This document shows, piece by piece, positions 1 to 11,849 of a stretch of DNA of 64,000 nt; the first letter of the stretch is position 1; each line of letters starts with the position of its first letter. The translations under genes and the position numbers were made by a program. The stretch spans positions 5,466,097 to 5,530,096 of the forward strand of contig NC_064552.1 of NCBI RefSeq assembly GCF_023856365.1. The letters run 5' to 3'. The notes beneath the pieces were generated by a model. The model ran no database searches. It worked only from the letters and a program-made list of their open reading frames with translations, and was not told the origin of the DNA. Source of the stretch: Brienomyrus brachyistius. Taxonomy: Eukaryota > Chordata > Actinopteri > Osteoglossiformes > Mormyridae.

Positions 1-720
1 GCATAGCCACGTCCTTTCCTTTTTCTTTAATGGGTGAGTGAGTATATTCTGCAGTGGGCGCCTGTGATGCCCGTGCAGTGGATGCGTCTGTGCTGCACCC
101 AGCCTGGAGGGTTATAGTCCCTCACCATATGTTCCCTCACTGGAACACCTCATCTTGCAGTATTACAGGAAGTCAAGCTTAAAAACACAATTAGGGTGGT
201 TAAAAATAAAATATTAAAGGCACGCCGTGCCATTAACAGATATGCCTGCTATCATAATCTTTTTTCTTATATATATATATATGAAAAAAGAGAGACAAAC
301 GACATGGGTATCTCTCCATATTAATTTAGGTGTAGGAGTCATTATGTATTAGTATTTTTCCTTTGACGAGCTTTGGCGTTCACAACCAATCAAAATTATT
401 AAATGCTTTAAAGTAATACCTGCCCTTTTAAATTATTCTAAAATTATTTATTGCACACAATACAGAAAATGATGTATTTTAGGTCTGCTGAGTTAAGAGA
501 CCGACACCTTGCTTCTCTGGTGAATGTAGAAATAAATAATTTTTTTATACAAATTAAATGAAAAAAAAAATAGATTGCTAATAAAATATTGCAAACAAAA
601 ACAGCTTCACTGTCACTGGTCCCAGTAGATGCGTCTGAGTCACCCAGCAGTAAAATCGTTGTCTTCCTCAGCAAATTAAGCTTGTTGTTTCTTACCGCCT
701 AAGTCGATACATTTCAAGCT
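1..720. other. AT-rich intergenic DNA, no gene seen
   Basis: The stretch is AT-rich and unique-looking, with a short (TA)7 tract at 269-282 and A/T runs near 541-570. The open frame on the minus strand here is short, low in complexity and unlike any protein I know. No conserved-looking block stands out. Confidence 0.6.
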
Positions 721-1440
721 TTCAAATGTCATTTGGCAAAAACGGCAAATCCAACCAAAACGGTCCAGAAAAGGCCTGTCTTTTCGCTGTTATCCTCCGT
801 TTCCCTCACGTCATTGCACTCCTTGTCTCTGCTGTGCAGTATATGCCAGTTTGGAGTATCGGGGGGGGGGGGGGGGGAGCAGGAGGGCTGGGGAGGGGGT
901 TATTTGAACCGTGTAGTCCATGTCACTAGCCTTCTGAGACACGACAATTTGACACCTAGCTATCTGGGCAGCCTGTGAGCGAGACACTCGACTCGACATT
1001 ATGAATATCAATTTTCATTTAAATAATCATTAGCTTATGTTTACATTAGCATGGATCATTGTCCATTCTATGTCGGTGTTTTTTTTTTTAACGCTTTGAC
1101 AGGCATATATAAGCCTGTAATGTTCAAAGGCGATGGCAGTGTCATTAATCAGGAATCTGGTTAATGGCACATCAGTTTTAAGGGGGGGGGGTGGATATAT
1201 GCAATTAATTTTGTTTACAAACTTCAGCGATATTTTAAAAATACAGCACCCCTTAAAAATGACGGTAAACCCCCCCCCCCCCCCAAGTTTTTCATGTGTG
1301 CATAAATATTTTTTTTCGCTTTCTTCAACCCCACAACCTGCCTGAAGGTCCCTTTCCTCTATCCTTGAAAATATCTCACACCGTCACTGTGCTTTTTTTC
1401 CCTCCTCTCTCCTTTCCTGTTTATGTTTTGTTGGCTTTCG
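721..1440. other. Low-complexity DNA with G and C homopolymers
   Basis: A G17 run lies at 861-877, a G10 run at 1182-1191 and a C15 run at 1270-1284. Short open frames across this stretch are glycine- or proline-rich translations of those runs and are not genes. The G10 and C15 runs are complementary and about 80 bases apart. Confidence 0.6.
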
Positions 1441-1454
1441 GTTGGCTGAGCGAG

Positions 1455-1700
1455 TGAGATGTTTCTCCGCCGCGATTGGTGGAGTTTGGTTTGGGGCTTC
1501 CTCTGAGCAAAATGAACTTCACCTCCCCGCATCTCTTACACTAATACCTCCCTCGCCATTGAGAAGCCGGGGCACTTGAAAAACAGCCCCCGGCTCTACA
1601 GCTGATTATTTCACCGAATTTGCATCTTTTATGGGCTGTAATAGGAATTGCTCTGGCAAACGCTCCAGGGCTCTCGGCAGGTATTACACAGTCATCTTTA
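1455..1700. promoter_or_regulatory. Candidate conserved noncoding element
   Basis: This balanced-composition unique block sits between two homopolymer-rich stretches. It has a perfect POU octamer (ATTTGCAT, 1618-1625), an inverted CCAAT word (ATTGG, 1475-1479) and GATTATTTC just before the octamer. No frame gives a recognisable exon. The regulatory call rests on motif content only; conservation was not tested. Confidence 0.3.
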
Positions 1701-1729
1701 ACTCCCTCCTTCTTCTTCTCCCTCCCACA

Positions 1730-2015
1730 CCTCACCCCCCTCCCCCCCCCCCCCCCCAAAACCCCGTTCCCCCTGCGGACCCCTCCGCCGGGAGCATCTT
1801 TCCCATCCCACCTACCCTGCCCACCCCTCAGTAAGGGCCTGTGGCAGCTGGGCAGTCCTCCTGGCATCTGGTATGTCTTGAAGAGGAGGTGGAGAGGGGG
1901 GGGGCTTGAGAGAACGTGGGGGGTGGGGGGGTCGAAATGAGCACCTCAGCCAAATGAAGGAAAAAAAAAAAAAAAAAAGCCCCACGGGACCAACCAGACC
2001 CCAGCCCGCCGTGTC
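1730..2015. repeat. Low-complexity C/G/A runs
   Basis: C16 at 1742-1757, G-rich stretches at 1890-1932 and A18 at 1961-1978. The proline- and glycine-rich open frames on both strands come from these runs. Confidence 0.75.
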
Positions 2016-2024
2016 GGCCTGAAT

Positions 2025-2240
2025 TTGGTCTGCCATGTCCTTAACGCAGGTAGGCGATTAATGCAGATGGCCTGCGGTCTCACCGGGGTCCGTGGCGGCC
2101 CTTCATCCGACTCTGCCTTCCCTCCCAGGCAGAGATGTCGAGATAAACAGCAGCTCATACTGCTTAAACCGCTCGTGCATTTTGCAGGAGGCCATCAGTG
2201 TCGGCTAACAGGTCGCTGACATTACTACGCCATCGCTCCT
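2025..2240. promoter_or_regulatory. Candidate conserved noncoding element
   Basis: A unique block with GCGATTAATGCAG (homeodomain-type GATTAA) near 2055 and a fork-head-type ATAAACA word at 2143-2149. It contrasts sharply with the homopolymer DNA on its left and the AT-rich DNA on its right. The call is by composition only. Confidence 0.3.
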
Positions 2241-2640
2241 CTAATGTCTGCGGACAAACGGTCGAATATGTAACAAATTTAAATCTGTGTCGTAGCATTT
2301 TGTCTTATACGCTAAATACTAGACTTGAAATTAACATTGGTATTTGTACATTATAACTGTATTTTCGGTTATTTTGATTAAGCTATCCTTTTAACGCCAA
2401 TCAAAAAGAGATTTTACTACAATACATTTATGCAATATAAGCATTGTTTTAGTGCTTTTATATTTTTATATGACATAATACCGAATTATAGTGGTGTGAT
2501 TTGTATAGCGCATTTGCATTGAAATTACTCTTTAAATCCATTCGAGAAACACTCATTATAGCCTCTTGCTGGAGTGCCAAGCAAGGATTTTGTTTTAGCT
2601 TTTCAAGTAGCTTAGCATGGTCTAGCTACTTGACACGTTA
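2241..2640. other. AT-rich DNA, nothing specific
   Basis: AT-rich unique sequence. The only word worth noting is a perfect POU octamer (ATTTGCAT, 2512-2519). No repeat family or exon was recognised. Confidence 0.5.
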
Positions 2641-3230
2641 CGCCTTGCATGTTGCTGTAGGAGATCTCGAGCGCCTTGTCTTTGAACACAGGTCGGAGCA
2701 AACAGCCCCGGGCGTCGGGGCAGCCATCCACGTGGCAGGATTTCGGTCTCCCCGACGCCTGTGGGCGAACCCATGTACGCGCCAGGATCCTGACACCCGC
2801 TCCTTCAGTCTTCCTGGGAAGCACATCGCAGTTCTGGCCACACAGGGAAGGTACTGGGCAGATCCGCTGCATGCCGGGTCCAGGCGGTCTGGCCGGTGGG
2901 AGCATCTGGGAGAAACATTCCGACCTTGCTGCCGATGCTCCGGACGGTAAATAGGGTGAAGGCCACGGCCCACTTAGACGGCGTGATTCATGGAGCGCTC
3001 TAGGCGAGGCAGCGTGCCGGATCTCGGAAATGGCCACCTTCCGCGATGCAGCTTTCCCCTCCGGAATGTCCCGCTGGAGAGAGGAGCCGCGGTTTTACCC
3101 GCCTCCCGTAAAACGGGGGCTTCACGAGCTGCTAGCGAACCCAACACTCTTTACGGCTCCGTAATCAGCCGCTTATTCAAAGAAGGTCACCCACCATATA
3201 AATACAGACGGCGAAGCATTTAACCTGATT
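2641..3230. other. GC- and CpG-rich unique stretch
   Basis: This stretch is richer in GC and CpG than its flanks. It carries overlapping open frames on both strands (149 codons on plus, 141 on minus), which is what high GC and few stop codons produce by chance. Neither translation resembles a known family. It could be a small unmethylated island, but no promoter or exon is visible. Confidence 0.45.
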
Positions 3231-4450
3231 TTGGAGCTTGCAAGTGGAAGGCGTACGTTGACGTCTCGCTCAGCACACGAGTGGCTCTCATGACCAGGGT
3301 AAAACATTCTGTTTTAATTCTCCCCACCCCCCCATTGTGGTATCTGAAGCCCTCATTCACAGCAATTTTTTCTTGTGACACTCCAGCTGTAAATCCTGTT
3401 CTAAATCAAAACAGTTGCTTTCTCATTGCAGTACAGTGGGGAGGGGGGCGGGGGGGGGGGAGGTAGCGAGTGAAGTTTGGGGGCCGACGAGGGGGTAGAG
3501 AGTCAAGTGATGAAGTCATGGCTGGTTAGAGTTACAGGAACGGTTTGTGCGCGCAGCTCGCCTTCACAGTCGGGAGGTACGTTTTCGGAGAAGGAAAGGT
3601 GGCCAGCTTGGGCTGGCGGGGGGGGCTGAAGCCCCCACACCAGCAGCTGCTTAAAGTGATGCCAGCTCTGAAGCTGAGTGCGGGGGGGGGGGGACATGGC
3701 TGGCGGCCCTGGGCCTTCCGTAGGAAGGATGTAACTTATAGGTCCTTTTCGTCAGCTAGGTGCGTTTACGCCACGGGACTACTGGTGCATTAAAAACGAA
3801 AGGAAAATAAATAAATAAAGAGGCGTGGGCCGGAAAAGCTGCTGATGCATGATAGCGGTTAGTAGCCCGTAGGACAGGACTGCCCTCGCCGCAAACTCCC
3901 TCTGCAGTCGCCAAGGTAGCAGCATCACAACGGCACACGGCTCTGTAAACAATCTCCGCGTGCGGAGGGGCAACCCCGGCCTCACCTCGCAGTACGCATG
4001 CGCCCGTCATGTTTCTGAGCATCTCTGCCCCAGGCGCTGGTGGCAAGGGGTGGGGGGGTGGGGGTGTGTGGGGGGCAACGGGGAACAGAGAGGGTATCAT
4101 GGGAAGATTTTGTCGGGGGCACTGGGGTAAATATCCCTGCTCTTCCTTGACAAGAGCCTCAGGTCAAACATGTACGGAGCTTTGGAGGCGGCTGGGGGGC
4201 GGGGGGGGGGACTGTGCCGAGGCATATGGTGTCCTCCTCTCCGCTGACACCCCCATGGTCCCCATCCTGCTGGCTCCGCCCACTGCAGCCATCCCCAGGA
4301 TATATGAGGACGTGCCCTCCTGGGCGAGGCCTCCTGCCCGAATGAAAGCCACGGGGCCAGTTGCCGTGTGACCCGTCGCCAAGGATCCCGAGTCTCCTAG
4401 TGGGCGGGGCCATGGAGGTACTTCTGAAGGGTGGGCCGGTGGGTTTCAGG
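3231..4450. other. G-rich low-complexity DNA
   Basis: Repeated G runs occur around 3437-3462, 3681-3691, 4050-4076 and 4194-4210. The cluster at 4050-4076 has the spacing of a potential G-quadruplex. Between the runs is ordinary unique sequence; no gene was recognised. Confidence 0.55.
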
Positions 4451-5115
4451 AGGTTCGTGTTACAGTGTTCATTAGTTTTCTTGCAGTCAAATTAGTTGTA
4501 TTTAAAATCAAAAATTCGAACATACATCTGCATACCCCTTTATAGTGAATGGCACCTGAGAAGTGTATATTCAAGTGGTAAACAAGTGTAAGTGTTTTAA
4601 CAAAGGAGGGGCCCACTCAGATTGCACCTCCAGCCCTCTCAGCTGTTTCTAATAGCTGTGGGGGGGGGTGTGGGGTGTGGAATGGAGACCAAACCAGTCC
4701 CGCGTCACCTTGCTGTCGCGCGATGCAATTTAGTTTCATTAAATTACTGGAGGGCCAGTTCCTTAAGCAGAATATTGATTTCCAACTGGAGGTCATGTTT
4801 AACATAATTCTGTGCAGGCAACTGCTAATTCTGCATTTAAATCGGGCCCCCCGATGGCATTTCAGAACAGGCCCGGACCAGGAGACGCCTTGTTACGGCC
4901 CGATGCGTCAGTCTCTGAAGCCGCCAAGCTGGCTGAGGCCAAGAGGTCGTCTTTGAAATTGGGGCAAACAGAGAACAGGACTCCTGCAGAGCGGGTTTGG
5001 CCCATTTAATGATAATCACATCATTATTAAGTAATAGACTGTTTATATCTAGCACTTCTGTACTGCATCACAGCTGAAGAATCCCCATTTGTAAGGAATA
5101 CTCAGGGTACCAGAC
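4451..5115. other. Unique DNA, nothing specific
   Basis: Balanced to AT-rich sequence with one G9 run near 4660-4668. Short open frames are unrecognised. Confidence 0.5.
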
Positions 5116-5116
5116 C

Positions 5117-5240
5117 GTCCATCCATCCATTTTCTATACCCGCTTGTCCTGTTCAGAGTCACGGGGGGCCTGGAGCTTATCCTGGACGGATCAGGGCACA
5201 AAGCAGGGAACAACCCAGGCATCACAGAGTGTACCAGACC
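5117..5240 (-). repeat. Dispersed fish repeat tail (LINE/SINE-like)
   Basis: It begins with tandem CCAT words, then the 'TTTTCTAyACCCGCTTGTCCTG' type segment and a 'GGGGGCCTGGAGC' segment. This arrangement is the 3' end of a widespread fish non-LTR/SINE repeat read in reverse. The copy is diverged and truncated. Class is from general knowledge; the exact family was not determined. Confidence 0.6.
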
Positions 5241-5295
5241 CTAAAACCCAAATAACAACTGTAATACTCCACTAATCAATACTAAACACAATCAT

Positions 5296-5395
5296 GCATC
5301 CATCCACGGTCCACAAGCGCTTAGCGTCACTGTGAAGCTGAAGCGTATCCCAGGATGCACCAGATTCAAGGTGGAGAAAACCCAGGATGCCAGTG
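5296..5395 (-). repeat. Second diverged fish repeat tail
   Basis: CATCCATCCAC followed by 'AAGCGCTTAG', then 'GTATCCCAGGATGCACC' resembles the same class of repeat tail as the copy at 5117-5240, more decayed. Same orientation. Confidence 0.4.
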
Positions 5396-7170
5396 AAATT
5401 AGTCGTGTCCGAAATACAATCGAAGGAGTTGCCAAAATATGTCTGACCAGAGTCACGCAGCCTCAGACATTGTCTTTACTTTATACTACACTTTAATAGT
5501 TACATTACAGCATGTTAAATGTTTATGTGGTAACATTCAGTTTTGCTGATTATGATTGGCAGCATGCTGTATTCCTACAGTTAATGTATCATTTTTATTG
5601 GAATATTACCCTTCCATCAGTGCTTCTCCGGCATATGAAAGAGTCGCTCTGCAATTTTGTTGCGGTTTTCGCACTGTGTCTAAGTGGAAGCTAAGCTAGA
5701 CACAATAAAAAGCATTTCCCCAGGTCAGAGTGTAGACTAAAGTCTTTGTTGGGGAGCTCCTACCTACAACATAAAATTCTGCAATTACAACTAGGAGAAA
5801 CTCTGAGCCCCCTACTGTACATCTCAGGGACTTGGCCTGCGCTCCAGGTTAGTCTTTGCATAAGTCTGACCTTCGGTATGAGGTTTTCTATGCAGAATTC
5901 TACCTGCCAGAGAAAGTATGAGAATCAGCTGCCTTTTGGCCTGAGATACGAAGACTCTACTGGAGGGCCAGCTTGAATTCATCATAACGGAGACAAGTAT
6001 TTACATGTCTAGTGTGGTTCAGCGCGTAGTAAGTTCAACTGGGAGCACAGCAATTATGGGACGGACCCTACGAAAGGTCTTCATTTCACTCTCAACCTGT
6101 ACTGCTGAGAAACACGATCGCATCGTACGTAAGTGGGGAAATTTGTAAGATCTGTTTCGTCTTCGATAAGACCATCAAACGGACGAAGCCATCCATAAAT
6201 TAGTGAATGTTTTCCGAATAAGGCCTCAATCTGTACCAGTAAATGCGATGTTAAACATCAAGCACTTTCTCCGAGTCGTTAAAGCTTTTCCGACATATTT
6301 ATAATGCAAATCCAGCCCAAAAAAAAAATTGAATAAAAACATTTTCGCAAATTTCACAGAAACCAAAAGAGCGTTCTTTAGCAAGGTTGGGACGGTAGTT
6401 ATACAGAAAATATAAATGTAAATCAAAATATACATATATGTTTGTTTTTTACTTCCTCGAAGAACAAGAACACACTGTAGGACGGCTCATTTTTTGGCTA
6501 GCTGGGGCGGGACCGCCACTACGCCTTCTCAACGGCCGAGCGCTCAAACCAAACAGAACAAACCGCTGAGGTGGGGTAATTTGGACCCCCAGCCCCACTG
6601 CTGACATGGGCCGCTTGCTTTTTATTGGTTTGTTTCTCATTAAATCCTTCAATTACTCCGGCGTGTAAAAAACGGCCAAATTATTGGCATGTGGCACTTC
6701 CATCATGTAGCTACATTTGCTTATTAATACACTCACAGAAATCGCTTCATGGCCACCAGCCTCTGCAGTGGCCGGCAACGTGGTCCATAAATATTATTCC
6801 ATGTTATTTTCTCAGGGAATCGCTCTTTTTCTTGATTGTTTTTTTTTTTTTTTTAACTGTTGGATTGGGAATATCGATTTATTTACAGCTCCTGCAATAA
6901 TTGAGTACAAGGGGGAAAAATGCAAAGGTAACATTTCATCAGTTCTAACACATTAATTAGTTTTAGTAGATTAGGCACTGATTCACACCGAAAGATTAGC
7001 ATTTAGAACGGAAAACTTTTCGAGAAGGAAACGTCTCTAACAATGAGAACCATTCTGTTTGATCTTGATTCCTGACTAATTATAACTATTTGTTATAAAT
7101 TAAATATTCTTGGACTTTCCAAGTGCTATATGTATATATATAGCTTTGATTTATTTTTATGAACATAAAA
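5396..7170. other. Unique AT-leaning DNA
   Basis: No gene or clear repeat family. Items inside: a perfect octamer ATGCAAAT at 6304-6311, a T-run near 6840-6855, and a palindromic homeodomain word ATTAATTA at 6952-6959. The stretch 6600-6720 looks somewhat like regulatory DNA, but too weakly to call. Confidence 0.45.
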
Positions 7171-7458
7171 TAGGGTGACCAGATAATCCATGTTAGTGGG
7201 ACACTTTGAGCTACTTCAGTTTTTACAAACCACTTTAAAACTGAGAGGCTCCTGTGCCGCTTTACTTTCCTTGATTGAATATACTCATCCAGCTGGTTCA
7301 CATTAACATTAGTGACACGCGCATAATTATGGGACACTGACCAATCAGCATACAGCAGGAACTCAGTGCTAAAGTGAAGTCCAGATCTTTATAACTGGAA
7401 TAGTAGTTATGAAATCCCAACCTAGGTCTTGCCTGTCATGGACTATCTGGTCACCCTA
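7171..7458. mobile_element. Nonautonomous DNA transposon (MITE-like), 288 bp
   Basis: The left end reads TAGGGTGACCAGATAATCC and the right end is its inverse complement, with about 21 of 22 positions matching (7171-7192 against 7437-7458). The interior has no transposase frame. Flanks are AT-rich; a TA duplication or a longer ATAAAA match on both sides (7165-7170 and 7460-7465) could be the target-site duplication. Terminal 'GGGTGACCAGA' is known from vertebrate nonautonomous elements, but I cannot assign a superfamily. Confidence 0.7.
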
Positions 7459-8085
7459 TATAAAAGCGCTTTTAAAACGACACGTGGAACATCATCAAAC
7501 TCCTCTAGTTTTAACGTTTGGTGTTGAGTTTTTTGCCATTGTTATTGTATGTAAAAATCCAAAAAAGTGTTATTAAGCCGGGAGAGAGTGCAATAACAGT
7601 ATGGAATTCATTAAGTTAGCTACAGATGAGTAGTCACTTGTGAAAATTATATTAACCTTTTCCCTGGGTAATTACTTGTTGCGGTACACATTAAAACTTG
7701 TTTATTCAGTAATAAGTTCAGCAAAATTATTTTTAATACACGAAAATACAGGTCTTCATAAGCAGAAATTGCAGGTCAATAAAGCAAAATGTCCTTGACA
7801 GTATAAATCCATATTACCTTTCGGGACACTACTGAGACGTGAGATTGGGTTCTGACGTAACGATTTGTGAAGTCAAAACTGTTGTTGATTAGTGCCGATC
7901 TGACAGAACTAAGAATCTGGTTTAAAAAGAAAAAAAATGCTAATTTTGATAGCTAAATGCAAATATAATATCCTTTAATTTTCTAGGTTTATGTTCTGAT
8001 GAAACTTGCGCATTCTGTTAATCTCAATCACATTTGTGATCATGGCGACCACGCTGGAAAACAAAGAGTCCTCTTAACACTTCGG
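7459..8085. other. AT-rich DNA, nothing specific
   Basis: Unique AT-rich sequence with a perfect octamer ATGCAAAT at 7957-7964. No exon or repeat was recognised. Confidence 0.5.
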
Positions 8086-8089
8086 TTAA

Positions 8090-8995
8090 ATTAGGAAGCC
8101 GAGGATGAAGAAGTGCAATCGGAGCGTAAATGCAGGGGGTGCCGAGGTGCAGCACCTGGCGGCAGAGCCGCCCCCCTCGAACCCGGGTAATTCACCGGCA
8201 CGTCGTTTGCTGCCCCTGACATTTTCTTTGAAGCCATAAAGGGCGACACTATCCGCGAAAGCGGTGAGAGTGACAGTGCTGAGCCTGCTGCCTGAATTAC
8301 GTCCCTTATTTAAGCTCCGAGATTAACCTGTGTCCCGTCTTTGCTCCCAGCTAATCAATTTTCATGATGAGGATCACATAAAATTCAGGAAATCCGGCCT
8401 GGCGGTGAGGAACCAAGCACCCTGATATCATTTTACACTATAACTAGTCTCTAATGCACAGGAATGGGGTGCATCCCCCCTCAGGCGAGAAGATTCCTGC
8501 ACCATAAGTGTTTCTGAGACAGTGCGCAGCAAACTTTCGCTAATAAGAAACTCCGCTTTTTGACCAATTAAGGCTTTTCACTGTGATTATAACCAACCAA
8601 TAGCAGCCGGCATTTATACCATTAGCAGCCTATGGACTGCAGCTGGCTTTTAATGGAAAACGTCTACGGTGTGATCTGAAACCAGGCTTAAATTAAAACT
8701 TAATCAGCCGCCTTGTCTCAAGAATTAAGGAGACGAAAATAAAGCCTTATTTATTGCTGATATGAAATAAATTATTTATATACCATTCAGTTGTCAGCAA
8801 AACTTTATAATTGGGCTCTCCGTACATGCCCGGGCGGCCGTGGTCTTTGGCATAAGGTCTGCTGGTTTTCTTTATGGCTCAGCTCTTTAATTGTTTAATT
8901 GAAGTTGCTTCTCGAAGCCGTGGTCCCTGGTGTAAGCCGGCAGATAATTAGCAGACAGCTCTACCCCTGAAAGGACTTCTCCCACTGTGCCCCCA
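8090..8995. promoter_or_regulatory. Long candidate conserved noncoding element or cluster
   Basis: About 900 bases with no microsatellite or homopolymer, unlike neighbouring DNA. Homeodomain-type words include CTAATCAATT (8351-8360), CCAATTAA (8564-8571), TTGTTTAATTG (about 8891) and GATAATTAGC (about 8943). A 20-bp direct repeat with three mismatches (8837-8856 and 8917-8936, core GCCGTGGTC) lies inside, 80 bases apart. No frame is open over a useful length. Regulatory function is inferred, not shown. Confidence 0.42.
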
Positions 8996-8999
8996 CAGG

Positions 9000-10695
9000 T
9001 GTGTAGATGTTAGATGTTTGGTTGGGTCCACAGTTTTTATTCAATCATCCAGTGCATCCTTCGCATCTTTTTTCCCCCACTGTTTGCAAGCGGCATTAAA
9101 TTAAATATGCTTCACGTTTCACTAGATTAGGAAAAATATGCCTTGTACTTCGATTATTTATACTCTAACGTATTTGTACTTCCATGTGACTGGACAGCAT
9201 CTAATGCAGGATGTACCCTATGCCTGTGTTTGCTGGGACAGGCGCTAGCAATTACGGAGGGATGGAGGGGTTTTAACCCCCGTCCCAACGATCAAAACCG
9301 GCTAATACATCCCCCAATAATCATGCCTCCCCCTATATGGGCGGAGACCTCAACCCCTCAATGTTCAAACTAAAGTTACACCATTGGCGGCAACATATAG
9401 ATTATGATTCTTATTTATTATTATTATTTGTGTTTATATGTATTTATCTCAAGTTAAAACCAATGTTAATCGATATATTAATATTAATCAATAAATTCAT
9501 TTATCAGTGAAACATAAAGATGTTCTACTTCACCTCACCTTCCAAAGACAGCCAGGTCATAGGAGAACATTTCCTGATTCTTGGAAAATAAAACAAAGAC
9601 GGATAAAACAACTTGGAAATATATTCGGAATTAATAAACCTCTCCCTTTAAAAGTTATGACATCGTCTGATATGATCAACCATGAAGTACATTACAAAGG
9701 TAATGTGAATTTAAGGAAGGTCCGGTGAAGAGTGTATATTTTCATTATCAAAAACATTGAGCCATTTATCCTAAGAAGTCAGAATAATCATTAATGGCTG
9801 GAAATTTATGATGCCAGATCTTAAACTAATGTGAATGATTCCAGGTGTTACTAATGGCCTCGCAGAAATGGACCAGCGCTCAACACTTCGGCTAAATCGG
9901 AGGTAATAGTCACACTCTTAATCTCGACAGATGAAGAGCAATTTAACTGGCATGTTGATTGGATTCCTAACGGGAGACGTAGTGCAGGCGGCTCTAAATG
10001 GCGATGAACGGGGTGACTTGGAAGTCATTTGTTTTCGAGCCGCAAGTGCGGAAACCCGCTTCGAAATTCTTAAATGTCTTTGAGGAAAGAAAAAAAAAGT
10101 AGAAAGCACCTCATCTTCTTCCGCCATCCCGAAAACGTCATTTTATTGTATTGAACGGAAATTCTGTATCCCAAGATTGACCCTTTGAAAGAAACTGTCA
10201 GCAAGCGTTCCTCAATACGTTTGCACATGTTACAGGCGATGTTTATATACAATTTAAATTTATTTGCAATTGTACTTGTTGTCGGTTCTACAGACACAGT
10301 TTTCCGAGAGAATTATTCCGTCCAGAGGTCTGGGAATCATTTTAGGTTTTTCCCAATATTGGCAAATTGGTTTTTTTATTTTTCAATTCCCTCTGGAAAA
10401 ATTACTATAAACCTCTGTAAAGAGCTTTGTGACCGACTTGCTTGTAAAAATGTGCAACATTAAATATATATTTAATTTTATGATGTTTGTAGCACAAAGA
10501 CTTCTTCGGTTGAAGACATATTTATGAATTTTTCATTAAAAATCAATGACTTCGGCAAATGATAACTGAATAAATTTCAGTTCCTATTTACAAAATCATT
10601 CCCTTCTTTAATTGGTTGAGAAAAATATCAGCGGCCCACATGAAAAGGTATTTGTCACCCATTAGAAAATAAAAAGAAATATAAACAGAATGTCC
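9000..10695. other. Unique DNA, no gene recognised
   Basis: AT-rich sequence with TTA/ATT-rich stretches near 9400-9500. Open frames such as 9507-9728 are unrecognised and of chance length. No repeat family is evident. Confidence 0.5.
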
Positions 10696-10699
10696 ACAC

Positions 10700-10965
10700 T
10701 TGCTGTGGATTCCCACCCCCAGTGTTCAAAATCCCTCATTGACTCTGTTTTCCATGTGTACATGTGGGTTTCCCCTGTGTGGTTGTGGGTTCGAATCCCT
10801 CGTTGGCTCTGTTCTCCATGTGTACATGCGGTTAGGTGAATCGGAATGTACTGGCATGCTGTCCGGGGTGCACTGTGCCATGTGCCCTGTGTTTTCTGGG
10901 ACTGCCTCCAGACTCACTGTGGTTCTTGGATAACGAATGGATGGATTTCCGTGTCTCGATGAGGG
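10700..10965 (+). repeat. SINE/LINE-tail type fish repeat with B box
   Basis: The segment has a perfect polymerase III B-box word GGTTCGAATCC (10788-10798), then 'TTCTCCATGTGTACATG', 'CTGTCCGGGGTGCACTGTG' and 'CTGCCTCCAGACTCACTGTGG', and ends in GAATGGATGGA. That order is typical of the common fish repeat that ends in (ATGG)n. The 'TCCATGTGTACATG' part occurs twice (about 10751 and 10817), so part of the copy is duplicated. Confidence 0.65.
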
Positions 10966-11544
10966 ATCTATCAATTGGCTCGCTTCACGCTACAAGTCAA
11001 GCACTGTTATTTCTGCTTAATGCCTGGTAAAAGAGTATTTCACACATGGAATGTCATTGATTTTCTAAACCACACTGGGAACAGTGGGAGGGGCTTATAG
11101 CTCGTTTGCATCATGTTACGGCCCGTAGTGCCTTGGAAGCCATTGAGTCAACCATGGCATAACCGGCAAGTGGTAAGATGCAGCCCATTTTAGTGATATC
11201 TGTGCTCATATGTTATTACCTCATACATTCATTTAAGTATCCTAATTACCATGCACTTTCTATGCTTCACTAATGATGAGGAAGAGGCCAGTAGCACTTT
11301 TTAAAAGTTGTAACTGTTTAGCTGAAGGCTTGATTAAGTAAAACAGGAACTGAGCGTTTTGTCTGAGCTGGTGCGATGGGAGAGATATTGCGGGATAAAC
11401 TGAGATAAAGATCACCAAAATCCAGCAGCCCCCCCCCCCCCCACAAAGCTACATCAGTGTTATTGCTAGTTTCTATTAGACTAGATTAAACGGCATAGTG
11501 TACAATCCATGCACAGATTCTCTGCAAGGTCCTGACAACCCTCT
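10966..11544. other. Unique DNA with a C14 run
   Basis: Ordinary sequence; the only special item is C14 at 11429-11442. No exon was recognised. Confidence 0.5.
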
Positions 11545-11705
11545 TGTTTCTCCTCTCTCGATTTGAGTCTTAACACCAAACGGTCACTTTTCATTGAAGT
11601 CAAATTCAGGGTAAAGATTAAAATTTGGCTGCCTTATAATATGAATTTCTCATATTCGTGCCATCCATTAATTAGCGACAGGGTGCTGGTGCTTAAGTGT
11701 AGCCC
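11545..11705. promoter_or_regulatory. Candidate short conserved noncoding element
   Basis: A unique block with CCATCCATTAATTAGCG, containing the palindromic homeodomain word ATTAATTA (11667-11674), and several AAATT words. Low confidence; composition only. Confidence 0.25.
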
Positions 11706-11849
11706 TTGATTGTTTTTAAATGGTCATATGGGGGTGGACGACCTGCTGGACTTGGCTAAAATGTATTAGCATTGCATTTGTTTTGCAGCGTGTGTAACCT
11801 AAGAAAATGGGAACATCATGGAAGAGCTGTTAGCGTGCACCTGGTGCTG

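Noticed and set aside
2501..3037. 149-codon plus and 141-codon minus frames as genes
   Set aside because: They overlap each other in a GC-rich stretch and match no family; stop codons are rare there by composition.
10788..10798. tRNA gene (perfect B box)
   Set aside because: No A box, no foldable cloverleaf; flanking words are those of a dispersed fish repeat.
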